Source of the DNA: Tipula vernalis
Lineage: Eukaryota; Arthropoda; Insecta; Diptera; Tipulidae
Assembly: GCA_958295665.1 (NCBI GenBank)
Contig: OY282558.1
Coordinates: forward strand, 50,289,389-50,353,388
Length of the DNA stretch: 64,000 nucleotides
Direction: 5' to 3'
Shown here: one piece after another, positions 23,692-36,837 of the stretch
Layout of the letters: the number at the start of each line of letters is the position of its first letter
Numbering within the stretch: the first letter of the stretch is position 1
Program-made: the position numbers and the translations under genes
Notes under the pieces: model-generated
The model's input: only the letters and a program-made list of their open reading frames with translations
Databases searched by the model: none
What the model was told of the DNA's origin: nothing

Positions 23692-24382
23692 CTCCCAAAA
23701 ACTTGTGGGCTATAGCACAGTTGATTTTCAATAAAATTGAATTTTCTAAGAAATGTTTAGAAATAATCGAGCAATCAAAATGAAAATTGTCACAGCAATT
23801 ACAGGTCTCGAAACCTATTGATAGAGGTATCAACCATCGTAATCGGAGCATTTTAGATTTTTGCCGCCCAAAAAGTTGTGGGCTATAGCACAGTTGATTT
23901 TCAATAAAATTGAATTTTCTAAGAAATGTTTAGAAATAATCGAGCAATCAAAATGAAAATTGTCACAGCAATTACAGGTCTCGAAACCTATTGATAGAGG
24001 TATCAACCATCGTAATCGGAGCATTTTAGATTTTTGCCGCCCAAAAACTTGTGGGTTATAGCACAGTTGATTTTCAATAAAATTGAATTTTCTAAGAAAT
24101 GTTTAGAAATAATCGAGCAATCAAAATGAAAATTGTCACAGCAATTACAGGTCTCGAAACCTATTGATAGAGGTATCAACCATCGTAATCGGACCATTTT
24201 AGATTTTTGCCGCCCAAAAACTTGTGGGCTATAGCACAGTTGATTTTCAATAAAATTGAATTTTCTAAGAAATGTTTAGAAATAATCGAGCAATCAAAAT
24301 GAAAATTGTCACAGCAATTACAGGTCTCGAAACCTATTGATAGAGGTATCAACCATCGTAATCGGACCATTTTAGATTTTTG

Positions 24383-24728
24383 CCGCCCAAAAACTTGTGG
24401 GCTATAGCACAGTTGATTTTCAATAAAATTGAATTTTCTAAGAAATGTTTAGAAATAATCGAGCAATCAAAATGCAAATTGTCACAGCAATTACAGGTCT
24501 CGAAACCTATTGACAGAGGTATCAACCATCGTAATCGGAGCATTTTAGATTTTAGCCGCCCAAAAACTTGTGGGCTATAGCACAGTTGATTTTCAATAAA
24601 ATTGAATTTTCTAAGAAATGTATAGAAATAATCGAGCAATCAAAATGAAAATTGTCACATCAATTACAGGTCTCGAAACCTATTGATAGAGGTATCAACC
24701 ATCGTAATCGGACCATTTTAGATTTTAG
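24383..24728 (+). repeat. Marker pair (A92C + T131C, then T66A), first of 14
   Basis: One monomer with ATGCAAATTG and GACAGAGG is followed by one with ATGTATAGAAA, and then by a monomer with CACATC. This ordered set recurs starting near 25.95, 27.85, 29.58, 35.45, 37.02, 38.92, 40.65, 43.42, 44.46, 49.69, 54.31, 56.39 and 57.60 kb, and nowhere left of 24.3 kb. It is a convenient tag for tracing exchanges. Confidence 0.8.
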
Positions 24729-25594
24729 CCGCCCAAAAACTTGTGGGCTATAGCACAGTTGATTTTCAATAAAATTGAATTTTCTAAGAAATGTTTAGAA
24801 ATAATCGAGCAATCAAAATGAAAATTGTCACAGCAATTACAGGTCTCGAAACCTATTGATAGAGGTATCAACCATCGTAATCGGACCATTTTAGATTTTT
24901 GCCGCCCAAAAAGTTGTGGGCTATAGCACAGTTGATTTTCAATAAAATTGAATTTTCTAAGAAATGTTTAGAAATAATCGAGCAATCAAAATGAAAATTG
25001 TCACAGCAATTACAGGTCTCGAAACCTATTGATAGAGGTATCAACCATAGTAATCGGATTATTTTAGATTTTTGCCGCCCAAAAAGTTGTGGGCTATAGC
25101 ACAGTTGATTTTCAATAAAATTGAATTTTCTAAGAAATGTTTAGAAATAATCGAGCAATCAAAATGAAAATTGTCACATCAATTACAGGTCTCGAAACCT
25201 ATTGATAGAGGTATCAACCATAGTATTCGGATTATTTTAGATTTTTGCCGCCCAAAAAGTTGTGGGCTATAGCACAGTTGATTTTCAATAAAATTGAATT
25301 TTCTAAGAAATGTTAAGAAATAATCGAGCAATCAAAATGAAAATTGTCACAGCAATTACAGGTCTCGAAACCTATTTATAGAGGTATCAACCATCGTAAT
25401 CGGACCATTTTAGATTTTTGCCGCCCAAAAAGTTGTGGGCTATAGCACAGTTGATTTTCATTAAAATTGAATTTTCTAAGAAATGTTTAGAAATAATCGA
25501 GCAATCAAAATGAAAATTGTCACAGCAATTACAGGTCTCGAAACCTATTGATAGAGGTATCAACCATCGTAATCGGACCATTTTAGATTTTTGC

Positions 25595-25766
25595 CGCCCA
25601 AAACTTGTGGGTTATAGCACAGTTGATTTTCAATAAAATTGAATTTTCTAAGAAATGTTTAGAAATAATCGAGCAATCAAAATGAAAATTGTCACAGCAA
25701 TTACAGGTCTCGAAACCTATTGATAGAGGTATCAACCATCGTAATCGGACCATTTTAGATTTTTGC
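25595..25766 (+). repeat. 172-bp monomer, one A lost from A5 run
   Basis: CCCAAAACTTG at about 25597-25607 has four A instead of five. The same loss at 36666-36837 lies at the equivalent place in the second large block, so it predates the duplication. Confidence 0.9.
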
Positions 25767-28700
25767 CGCCCAAAAACTTGTGGGCTATAGCACAGTTGAT
25801 TTTCAATAAAATTGAATTTTCTAAGAAATGTTTAGAAATAATCGAGCAATCAAAATGAAAATTGTCACAGCAATTACAGGTCTCGAAACCTATTGATAGA
25901 GGTATCAACCATCGTAATCGGACCATTTTAGATTTTAGCCGCCCAAAAACTTGTGGGCTATAGCACAGTTGATTTTCAATAAAATTGAATTTTCTAAGAA
26001 ATGTTTAGAAATAATCGAGCAATCAAAATGCAAATTGTCACAGCAATTACAGGTCTCGAAACCTATTGACAGAGGTATCAACCATCGTAATCGGAGCATT
26101 TTAGATTTTAGCCGCCCAAAAACTTGTGGGCTATAGCACAGTTGATTTTCAATAAAATTGAATTTTCTAAGAAATGTATAGAAATAATCGAGCAATCAAA
26201 ATGAAAATTGTCACATCAATTACAGGTCTCGAAACCTATTGATAGAGGTATCAACCATCGTAATCGGACCATTTTAGATTTTAGCCGCCCAAAAACTTGT
26301 GGGCTATAGCACAGTTGATTTTCAATAAAATTGAATTTTCTAAGAAATGTTTAGAAATAATCGAGCAATCAAAATGAAAATTGTCACAGCAATTACAGGT
26401 CTCGAAACCTATTGATAGAGGTATCAACCATCGTAATCGGAGCATTTTAGATTTTTGCCGCCCAAAAAGTTGTGGGCTATAGCACAGTTGATTTTCAATA
26501 AAATTGAATTTTCTAAGAAATGTTTAGAAATAATCGAGCAATCAAAATGAAAATTGTCACAGCAATTACAGGTCTCGAAACCTATTGATAGAGGTATCAA
26601 CCATCGTAATCGGAGCATTTTAGATTTTTGCCGCCCAAAAACTTGTGGGTTATAGCACAGTTGATTTTCAATAAAATTGAATTTTCTAAGAAATGTTTAG
26701 AAATAATCGAGCAATCAACATGAAAATTGTCACAGCAATTACAGGTCTCGAAACCTATTGATAGAGGTATCAACCATCGTAATCGGACCATTTTAGATTT
26801 TAGCCGCCCAAAAACTTGTGGGCTATAGCACAGTTGATTTTCAATAAAATTGAATTTTCTAAGAAATGTTTAGAAATAATCGAGCAATCAAAATGAAAAT
26901 TGTCACAGCAATTACAGGTCTCGAAACCTATTGATAGAGGTATCAACCATCGTAATCGGACCATTTTAGATTTTTGCCGCCCAAAAACTTGTGGGCTATA
27001 GCACAGTTGATTTTCAATAAAATTGAATTTTCTAAGAAATGTTTAGAAATAATCGAGCAATCAAAATGAAAATTGTCACAGCAATTACAGGTCTCGAACC
27101 CTATTGATAGAGGTATCAACCATAGTAATCGGATTATTTTAGATTTTTGCCGCCCAAAAAGTTGTGGGCTATAGCACAGTTGATTTTCAATAAAATTGAA
27201 TTTTCTAAGAAATGTTAAGAAATAATCGAGCAATCAAAATGAAAATTGTCACAGCAATTACAGGTCTCGAAACCTATTTATAGAGGTATCAACCATCGTA
27301 ATCGGACCATTTTAGATTTTTGCCGCCCAAAAAGTTGTGGGCTATAGCACAGTTGATTTTCATTAAAATTGAATTTTCTAAGAAATGTTTAGAAATAATC
27401 GAGCAATCAAAATGAAAATTGTCACAGCAATTACAGGTCTCGAAACCTATTGATAGAGGTATCAACCATCGTAATCGGAGCATTTTAGATTTTTGCCGCC
27501 CAAAAACTTGTGGGTTATAGCACAGTTGATTTTCAATAAAATTGAATTTTCTAAGAAATGTTTAGAAATAATCGAGCAATCAAAATGAAAATTGTCACAG
27601 CAATTACAGGTCTCGAAACCTATTGATAGAGGTATCAACCATCGTAATCGGACCATTTTAGATTTTTGCCGCCCAAAAACTTGTGGGCTATAGCACAGTT
27701 GATTTTCAATAAAATTGAATTTTCTAAGAAATGTTTAGAAATAATCGAGCAATCAAAATGAAAATTGTCACAGCAATTACAGGTCTCGAAACCTATTGAT
27801 AGAGGTATCAACCATCGTAATCGGACCATTTTAGATTTTAGCCGCCCAAAAACTTGTGGGCTATAGCACAGTTGATTTTCAATAAAATTGAATTTTCTAA
27901 GAAATGTTTAGAAATAATCGAGCAATCAAAATGCAAATTGTCACAGCAATTACAGGTCTCGAAACCTATTGACAGAGGTATCAACCATCGTAATCGGAGC
28001 ATTTTAGATTTTAGCCGCCCAAAAACTTGTGGGCTATAGCACAGTTGATTTTCAATAAAATTGAATTTTCTAAGAAATGTATAGAAATAATCGAGCAATC
28101 AAAATGAAAATTGTCACAGCAATTACAGGTCTCGAAACCTATTGATAGAGGTATCAACCATCGTAATCGGACCATTTTAGATTTTTGCCGCCCAAAAACT
28201 TGTGGGCTATAGCACAGTTGATTTTCAATAAAATTGAATTTTCTAAGAAATGTTTAGAAATAATCGAGCAATCAAAATGAAAATTGTCACAGCAATTACA
28301 GGTCTCGAAACCTATTGATAGAGGTATCAACCATCGTAATCGGACCATTTTAGATTTTTGCCGCCCAAAAACTTGTGGGCTATAGTACAGTTGATTTTCA
28401 ATAAAATTGAATTTTCTAAGAAATGTTTAGAAATAATCGAGCAATCAAAATGAAAATTGTCACAGCAATTACAGGTCTCGAAACCTATTGATAGAGGTAT
28501 CAACCATCGTAATCGGAGCATTTTAGATTTTTGCCGCCCAAAAACTTGTGGGTTATAGCACAGTTGATTTTCAATAAAATTGAATTTTCTAAGAAATGTT
28601 TAGAAATAATCGAGCAATCAAAATGAAAATTGTCACAGCAATTACAGGTCTCGAAACCTATTGACAGAGGTATCAACCATCGTAATCGGAGCATTTTAGA

Positions 28701-30783
28701 TTTTAGCCGCCCAAAAAGTTGTGGGCTATAGCACAGTTGATTTTCAATAAAATTGAATTTTCTAAGAAATGTATAGAAATAATCGAGCAATCAAAATGAA
28801 AATTGTCACATCAATTACAGGTCTCGAAACCTATTTATAGAGGTATCAACCATCGTAATCGGACCATTTTAGATTTTTGCCGCCCAAAAACTTGTGGGCT
28901 ATAGCACAGTTGATTTTCATTAAAATTGAATTTTCTAAGAAATGTTTAGAAATAATCGAGCAATCAAAATGAAAATTGTCACAGCAATTACAGGTCTCGA
29001 AACCTATTGATAGAGGTATCAACCATCGTAATCGGACCATTTTAGATTTTTGCCGCCCAAAAACTTGTGGGTTATAGCACAGTTGATTTTCAATAAAATT
29101 GAATTTTCTAAGAAATGTTTAGAAATAATCGAGCAATCAAAATGAAAATTGTCACAGCAATTACAGGTCTCGAAACCTATTGATAGAGGTATCAACCATC
29201 GTAATCGGACCATTTTAGATTTTTGCCGCCCAAAAACTTGTGGGCTATAGCACAGTTGATTTTCAATAAAATTGAATTTTCTAAGAAATGTTTAGAAATA
29301 ATCGAGCAATCAAAATGAAAATTGTCACAGCAATTACAGGTCTCGAAACCTATTGATAGAGGTATCAACCATCGTAATCGGAGCATTTTAGATTTTTGCC
29401 GCCCAAAAACTTGTGGGTTATAGCACAGTTGATTTTCAATAAAATTGAATTTTCTAAGAAATGTTTAGAAATAATCGAGCAATCAAAATGAAAATTGTCA
29501 CAGCAATTACAGGTCTCGAAACCTATTGATAGAGGTATCAACCATCGTAATCGGACCATTTTAGATTTTAGCCGCCCAAAAACTTGTGGGCTATAGCACA
29601 GTTGATTTTCAATAAAATTGAATTTTCTAAGAAATGTTTAGAAATAATCGAGCAATCAAAATGCAAATTGTCACAGCAATTACAGGTCTCGAAACCTATT
29701 GACAGAGGTATCAACCATCGTAATCGGAGCATTTTAGATTTTAGCCGCCCAAAAACTTGTGGGCTATAGCACAGTTGATTTTCAATAAAATTGAATTTTC
29801 TAAGAAATGTATAGAAATAATCGAGCAATCAAAATGAAAATTGTCACATCAATTACAGGTCTCGAAACCTATTGATAGAGGTATCAACCATCGTAATTGG
29901 ACCATTTTAGATTTTAGCCGCCCAAAAACTTGTGGGCTATAGCACAGTTGATTTTCAATAAAATTGAATTTTCTAAGAAATGTTTAGAAATAATCGAGCA
30001 ATCAAAATGAAAATTGTCACAGCAATTACAGGTCTCGAAACCTATTGATAGAGGTATCAACCATAGTAATCGGATTATTTTAGATTTTTGCCGCCCAAAA
30101 AGTTGTGGGCTATAGCACAGTTGATTTTCAATAAAATTGAATTTTCTAAGAAATGTTAAGAAATAATCGAGCAATCAAAATGAAAATTGTCACAGCAATT
30201 ACAGGTCTCGAAACCTATTTATAGAGGTATCAACCATCGTAATCGGACCATTTTAGATTTTTGCCGCCCAAAAAGTTGTGGGCTATAGCACAGTTGATTT
30301 TCATTAAAATTGAATTTTCTAAGAAATGTTTAGAAATAATCGAGCAATCAAAATGAAAATTGTCACAGCAATTACAGGTCTCGAAACCTATTGATAGAGG
30401 TATCAACCATAGTAATCGGATTATTTTAGATTTTTGCCGCCCAAAAAGTTGTGGGCTATAGCACAGTTGATTTTCAATAAAATTGAATTTTCTAAGAAAT
30501 GTTAAGAAATAATCGAGCAATCAAAATGAAAATTGTCACAGCAATTACAGGTCTCGAAACCTATTTATAGAGGTATCAACCATCGTAATCGGACCATTTT
30601 AGATTTTTGCCGCCCAAAAAGTTGTGGGCTATAGCACAGTTGATTTTCATTAAAATTGAATTTTCTAAGAAATGTTTAGAAATAATCGAGCAATCAAAAT
30701 GAAAATTGTCACAGCAATTACAGGTCTCGAAACCTATTTATAGAGGTATCAACCATCGTAATCGGACCATTTTAGATTTTTGC

Positions 30784-31821
30784 CGCCCAAAAAGTTGTGG
30801 GCTATAGCACAGTTGATTTTCATTAAAATTGAATTTTCTAAGAAATGTTTAGAAATAATCGAGCAATCAAAATGAAAATTGTCACAGCAATTACAGGTCT
30901 CGAAACCTATTGATAGAGGTATCAACCATCGTAATCGGACCATTTTAGATTTTTGCCGCCCAAAAACTTGTGGGTTATAGCACAGTTGATTTTCAATAAA
31001 ATTGAATTTTCTAAGAAATGTTTAGAAATAATCGAGCAATCAAAATGAAAATTGTCACAGCAATTACAGGTCTCGAAACCTATTGATAGAGGTATCAACC
31101 ATCGTAATCGGACCATTTTAGATTTTTGCCGCCCAAAAACTTGTGGGCTATAGCACAGTTGATTTTCAATAAAATTGAATTTTCTAAGAAATGTTTAGAA
31201 ATAATCGAGCAATCAAAATGAAAATTGTCACAGCAATTACAGGTCTCGAAACCTATTGATAGAGGTATCAACCATAGTAATCGGATTATTTTAGATTTTT
31301 GCCGCCCAAAAAGTTGTGGGCTATAGCACAGTTGATTTTCAATAAAATTGAATTTTCTAAGAAATGTTAAGAAATAATCGAGCAATCAAAATGAAAATTG
31401 TCACAGCAATTACAGGTCTCGAAACCTATTTATAGAGGTATCAACCATCGTAATCGGACCATTTTAGATTTTTGCCGCCCAAAAAGTTGTGGGCTATAGC
31501 ACAGTTGATTTTCATTAAAATTGAATTTTCTAAGAAATGTTTAGAAATAATCGAGCAATCAAAATGAAAATTGTCACAGCAATTACAGGTCTCGAAACCT
31601 ATTTATAGAGGTATCAACCATCGTAATCGGACCATTTTAGATTTTTGCCGCCCAAAAAGTTGTGGGCTATAGCACAGTTGATTTTCATTAAAATTGAATT
31701 TTCTAAGAAATGTTTAGAAATAATCGAGCAATCAAAATGAAAATTGTCACAGCAATTACAGGTCTCGAAACCTATTGATAGAGGTATCAACCATCGTAAT
31801 CGGACCATTTTAGATTTTTGC
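30784..31821 (+). repeat. Six-monomer core of the right-hand higher-order repeat, copy a
   Basis: Order: ATTAAA monomer, GGGTTATAG monomer, C11 monomer ending CATAGTAATCGGATTATTT, T67A monomer (ATGTTAAGAAA), G11/ATTAAA monomer preceded by TTTATAGAGG, and a second ATTAAA monomer exactly 865 bp after the first. The same core starts at 42201, 45661, 48083, 50671 and, in shortened form, 53088. Confidence 0.75.
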
Positions 31822-32859
31822 CGCCCAAAAACTTGTGGGCTATAGCACAGTTGATTTTCAATAAAATTGAATTTTCTAAGAAATGTTTAGAAATAATCGA
31901 GCAATCAAAATGAAAATTGTCACAGCAATTACAGGTCTCGAAACCTATTGATAGAGGTATCAACCATCGTAATCGGACCATTTTAGATTTTTGCCGCCCA
32001 AAAACTTGTGGGTTATAGCACAGTTGATTTTCAATAAAATTGAATTTTCTAAGAAATGTTTAGAAATAATCGAGCAATCAAAATGAAAATTGTCACAGCA
32101 ATTACAGGTCTCGAAACCTATTGATAGAGGTATCAACCATCGTAATCGGAGCATTTTAGATTTTAGCCGCCCAAAAACTTGTGGGCTATAGCACAGTTGA
32201 TTTTCAATAAAATTGAATTTTCTAAGAAATGTTTAGAAATAATCGAGCAATCAAAATGCAAATTGTCACAGCAATTACAGGTCTCGAAACCTATTGATAG
32301 AGGTATCAACCATCGTAATCGGACCATTTTAGATTTTGGCCGCCCAAAAACTTGTGGGCTATAGCACAGTTGATTTTCAATAAAATTGAATTTTCTAAGA
32401 AATGTTTAGAAATAATCGAGCAATCTAAATGAAAATTGTCACAGCAATTACAGGTCTCGAAACCTATTGATAGAGGTATCAACCATCGTAATCGGACCAT
32501 TTTAGATTTTTGCCGCCCAAAAACTTGTGGGTTATAGCACAGTTGATTTTCAATAAAATTGAATTTTCTAAGAAATGTTTAGAAATAATCGAGCAATCAA
32601 AATGAAAATTGTCACAGCAATTACAGGTCTCGAAACCTATTGATAGAGGTATCAACCATCGTAATCGGAGCATTTTAGATTTTAGCCGCCCAAAAACTTG
32701 TGGGCTATAGCACAGTTGATTTTCAATAAAATAGAATTTTCTAAGAAATGTTTAGAAATAATCGAGCAATCAAAATGCAAATTGTCACAGCAATTACAGG
32801 TCTCGAAACCTATTGATAGAGGTATCAACCATCGTAATCGGACCATTTTAGATTTTTGC

Positions 32860-33551
32860 CGCCCAAAAACTTGTGGGCTATAGCACAGTTGATTTTCAAT
32901 AAAATTGAATTTTCTAAGAAATGTTTAGAAATAATCGCGCAATCAAAATGAAAATTGTCATATCAATTACAGGTTCCGAAACCTATTGATAGAGGTATCA
33001 ACCATCGTAATCGGAGCGTTTTAGATTTTAGCCGCCCAAAAACTTGTGGGCTATAGCACAGTTGATTTTCAATAAAATTGAATTTTCTAAGAAATGTTTA
33101 GAAATAATCGAGCAATCAAAATGAAAATTGTCACAGCAATTACAGGTCTCGAAACCTATTGATAGAGGTATCAACCATCGTAATCGGACCATTTTAAATT
33201 TTTGCCGCCCAAAAATTTGTGGGCTATACCACAGTTGATTTTCAATAAAATTGAATTTTCTAAGAAATGTTTAGAAATAATCGCGCAATGAAAATGAAAA
33301 TTGTCATATCAATTACAGGTTCCGAAAACTATTGATAGAGGTATCAACCATAGTAATCGGAGCGTTTTAGATTTTAGCCTCCCAAAAACTTGTGGGCTAT
33401 AGCACAGTTGATTTTCAATCAAATTGAATTTTCTAAGAAATGTTTAGAAATAATCGAGCAATCAAAATGAAAATTGTCACAGCAATTACAGGTCTCGAAA
33501 CCTATTGATAGAGGTATCAACCATCGTAATCGGACCATTTTAGATTTTTGC
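32860..33551 (+). repeat. 692-bp block inserted in large block copy 2, third dispersed copy
   Basis: Four monomers present here but absent at the matching point of copy 1 (22654). They reproduce 16946-17637, including CATTTTAAAT, AAAAATTTG and CTATACCAC, with a private CAATCAAATTG change in the dyad near 33419. The insertion replaces nothing: 33552 resumes exactly where 22654 does (offset 63 monomers minus one base). Confidence 0.85.
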
Positions 33552-34416
33552 CGCCCAAAAACTTGTGGGTTATAGCACAGTTGATTTTCAATAAAATTGA
33601 ATTTTCTAAGAAATGTTTAGAAATAATCGAGCAATTAAAATGAAAATTGTCATATCAATTACAGGTTCCGAAAACTATTGATAGAGGTATCAACCATAGT
33701 AATCGGAGCGTTTTAGATTTTAGCCTCCCAAAAACTTGTGGGCTATAGCACAGTTGATTTTCAATAAAATTGAATTTTCTAAGAAATGTTTAGAAATAAT
33801 CGAGCAATCAAAATGAAAATTGTCACAGCAATTACAGGTCTCGAAACCTATTGATAGAGGTATCAACCATCGTAATCGGAGCATTTTAGATTTTTGCCGC
33901 CCAAAAAGTTGTGGGCTATAGCACAGTTGATTTTCAATAAAATTGAATTTTCTAAGAAATGTTTAGATATAATCGAGCAATCAAAATGAAAATTGTCACA
34001 GCAATTACAGGTCTCGAAACCTATTGATAGAGGTATCAACCATCGTAATCGGAGCATTTTAGATTTTTGCCGCCCAAAAACTTGTGGGTTATAGCACAGT
34101 TGATTTTCAATAAAATTGAATTTTCTAAGAAATGTTTAGAAATAATCGAGCAATCAAAATGAAAATTGTCACAGCAATTACAGGTCTCGAAACCTATTGA
34201 TAGAGGTATCAACCATCGTAATCGGACCATTTTAGATTTTTGCCGCCCAAAAACTTGTGGGCTATAGCACAGTTGATTTTCAATAAAATTGAATTTTCTA
34301 AGAAATGTTTAGAAATAATCGAGCAATCAAAATGAAAATTGTCACATCAATTACAGGTCCCGAAACCTATTGATAGAGGTATCAACCATCGTAATCGGAC
34401 CATTTTAGATTTTAGC

Positions 34417-34589
34417 CGCCCAAAAACTTGTGGGCTATAGCACAGTTGATTTTCAATAAAATTGAATTTTCTAAGAAATGTTTAGAAATAATCGCGCAAT
34501 GAAAATGAAAATTGTCATATCAATTACAGGTTCCGAAAACTATTGATAGAGGTATCAACCATAGTAATCGGAGCGTTTTAGATTTTAGC
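34417..34589 (+). repeat. Rightmost B-subfamily monomer
   Basis: CATATC, GGTTCCGAAAAC, CATAGTAA, GCGTTTT and a following CCTCCC are all present. I find no B monomer in the remaining 29 kb. It corresponds to 23519-23691 in the first large block. Confidence 0.85.
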
Positions 34590-36665
34590 CTCCCAAAAAC
34601 TTGTGGGCTATAGCACAGTTGATTTTCAATAAAATTGAATTTTCTAAGAAATGTTTAGAAATAATCGAGCAATCAAAATGAAAATTGTCACAGCAATTAC
34701 AGGTCTCGAAACCTATTGATAGAGGTATCAACCATCGTAATCGGAGCATTTTAGATTTTTGCCGCCCAAAAAGTTGTGGGCTATAGCACAGTTGATTTTC
34801 AATAAAATTGAATTTTCTAAGAAATGTTTAGAAATAATCGAGCAATCAAAATGAAAATTGTCACAGCAATTACAGGTCTCGAAACCTATTGATAGAGGTA
34901 TCAACCATCGTAATCGGACCATTTTAGATTTTTGCCGCCCAAAAACTTGTGGGTTATAGCACAGTTGATTTTCAATAAAATTGAATTTTCTAAGAAATGT
35001 TTAGAAATAATCGAGCAATCAAAATGAAAATTGTCACAGCAATTACAGGTCTCGAAACCTATTGATAGAGGTATCAACCATCGTAATCGGACCATTTTAG
35101 ATTTTTGCCGCCCAAAAACTTGTGGGCTATAGCACAGTTGATTTTCAATAAAATTGAATTTTCTAAGAAATGTTTAGAAATAATCGAGCAATCAAAATGA
35201 AAATTGTCACAGCAATTACAGGTCTCGAAACCTATTGATAGAGGTATCAACCATCGTAATCGGACCATTTTAGATTTTTGCCGCCCAAAAACTTGTGGGC
35301 TATAGCACAGTTGATTTTCAATAAAATTGAATTTTCTAAGAAATGTTTAGAAATAATCGAGCAATCAAAATGAAAATTGTCACAGCAATTACAGGTCTCG
35401 AAACCTATTGATAGAGGTATCAACCATCGTAATCGGAGCATTTTAGATTTTTGCCGCCCAAAAACTTGTGGGTTATAGCACAGTTGATTTTCAATAAAAT
35501 TGAATTTTCTAAGAAATGTTTAGAAATAATCGAGCAATCAAAATGCAAATTGTCACAGCAATTACAGGTCTCGAAACCTATTGACAGAGGTATCAACCAT
35601 CGTAATCGGAGCATTTTAGATTTTAGCCGCCCAAAAACTTGTGGGCTATAGCACAGTTGATTTTCAATAAAATTGAATTTTCTAAGAAATGTATAGAAAT
35701 AATCGAGCAATCAAAATGAAAATTGTCACATCAATTACAGGTCTCGAAACCTATTGATAGAGGTATCAACCATCGTAATCGGACCATTTTAGATTTTAGC
35801 CGCCCAAAAACTTGTGGGCTATAGCACAGTTGATTTTCAATAAAATTGAATTTTCTAAGAAATGTTTAGAAATAATCGAGCAATCAAAATGAAAATTGTC
35901 ACAGCAATTACAGGTCTCGAAACCTATTGATAGAGGTATCAACCATCGTAATCGGACCATTTTAGATTTTTGCCGCCCAAAAAGTTGTGGGCTATAGCAC
36001 AGTTGATTTTCAATAAAATTGAATTTTCTAAGAAATGTTTAGAAATAATCGAGCAATCAAAATGAAAATTGTCACAGCAATTACAGGTCTCGAAACCTAT
36101 TGATAGAGGTATCAACCATAGTAATCGGATTATTTTAGATTTTTGCCGCCCAAAAAGTTGTGGGCTATAGCACAGTTGATTTTCAATAAAATTGAATTTT
36201 CTAAGAAATGTTTAGAAATAATCGAGCAATCAAAATGAAAATTGTCACATCAATTACAGGTCTCGAAACCTATTGATAGAGGTATCAACCATAGTATTCG
36301 GATTATTTTAGATTTTTGCCGCCCAAAAAGTTGTGGGCTATAGCACAGTTGATTTTCAATAAAATTGAATTTTCTAAGAAATGTTAAGAAATAATCGAGC
36401 AATCAAAATGAAAATTGTCACAGCAATTACAGGTCTCGAAACCTATTTATAGAGGTATCAACCATCGTAATCGGACCATTTTAGATTTTTGCCGCCCAAA
36501 AAGTTGTGGGCTATAGCACAGTTGATTTTCATTAAAATTGAATTTTCTAAGAAATGTTTAGAAATAATCGAGCAATCAAAATGAAAATTGTCACAGCAAT
36601 TACAGGTCTCGAAACCTATTGATAGAGGTATCAACCATCGTAATCGGACCATTTTAGATTTTTGC

Positions 36666-36837
36666 CGCCCAAAACTTGTGGGTTATAGCACAGTTGATTT
36701 TCAATAAAATTGAATTTTCTAAGAAATGTTTAGAAATAATCGAGCAATCAAAATGAAAATTGTCACAGCAATTACAGGTCTCGAAACCTATTGATAGAGG
36801 TATCAACCATCGTAATCGGACCATTTTAGATTTTTGC
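36666..36837 (+). repeat. 172-bp monomer, inherited loss of one A
   Basis: CCCAAAACTTG at about 36668-36678, matching the event at 25595-25766 at an offset of 11071 bp. Confidence 0.9.

Larger units (their letters stand above)
22135..31821 (+). repeat. Large block copy 1 (about 56 monomers, 9.7 kb)
   Basis: Matches 32341-43238 with offsets of 59, 63, 64, 65 and 66 monomers (each minus one base) as extra monomers accumulate in copy 2. Private marks shared at matching places include GATTTTGG just before the block (22131 / 32337), CATAGTATTCGG (25220 / 36291), the CCCAAAACTTG 1-bp deletion (25601 / 36671), CAATCAACATG (about 26716 / 37787) and CGAACCCTATTG (about 27098 / 38169). TATAGTACAG at about 28386 is private to this copy. 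Confidence 0.9.
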
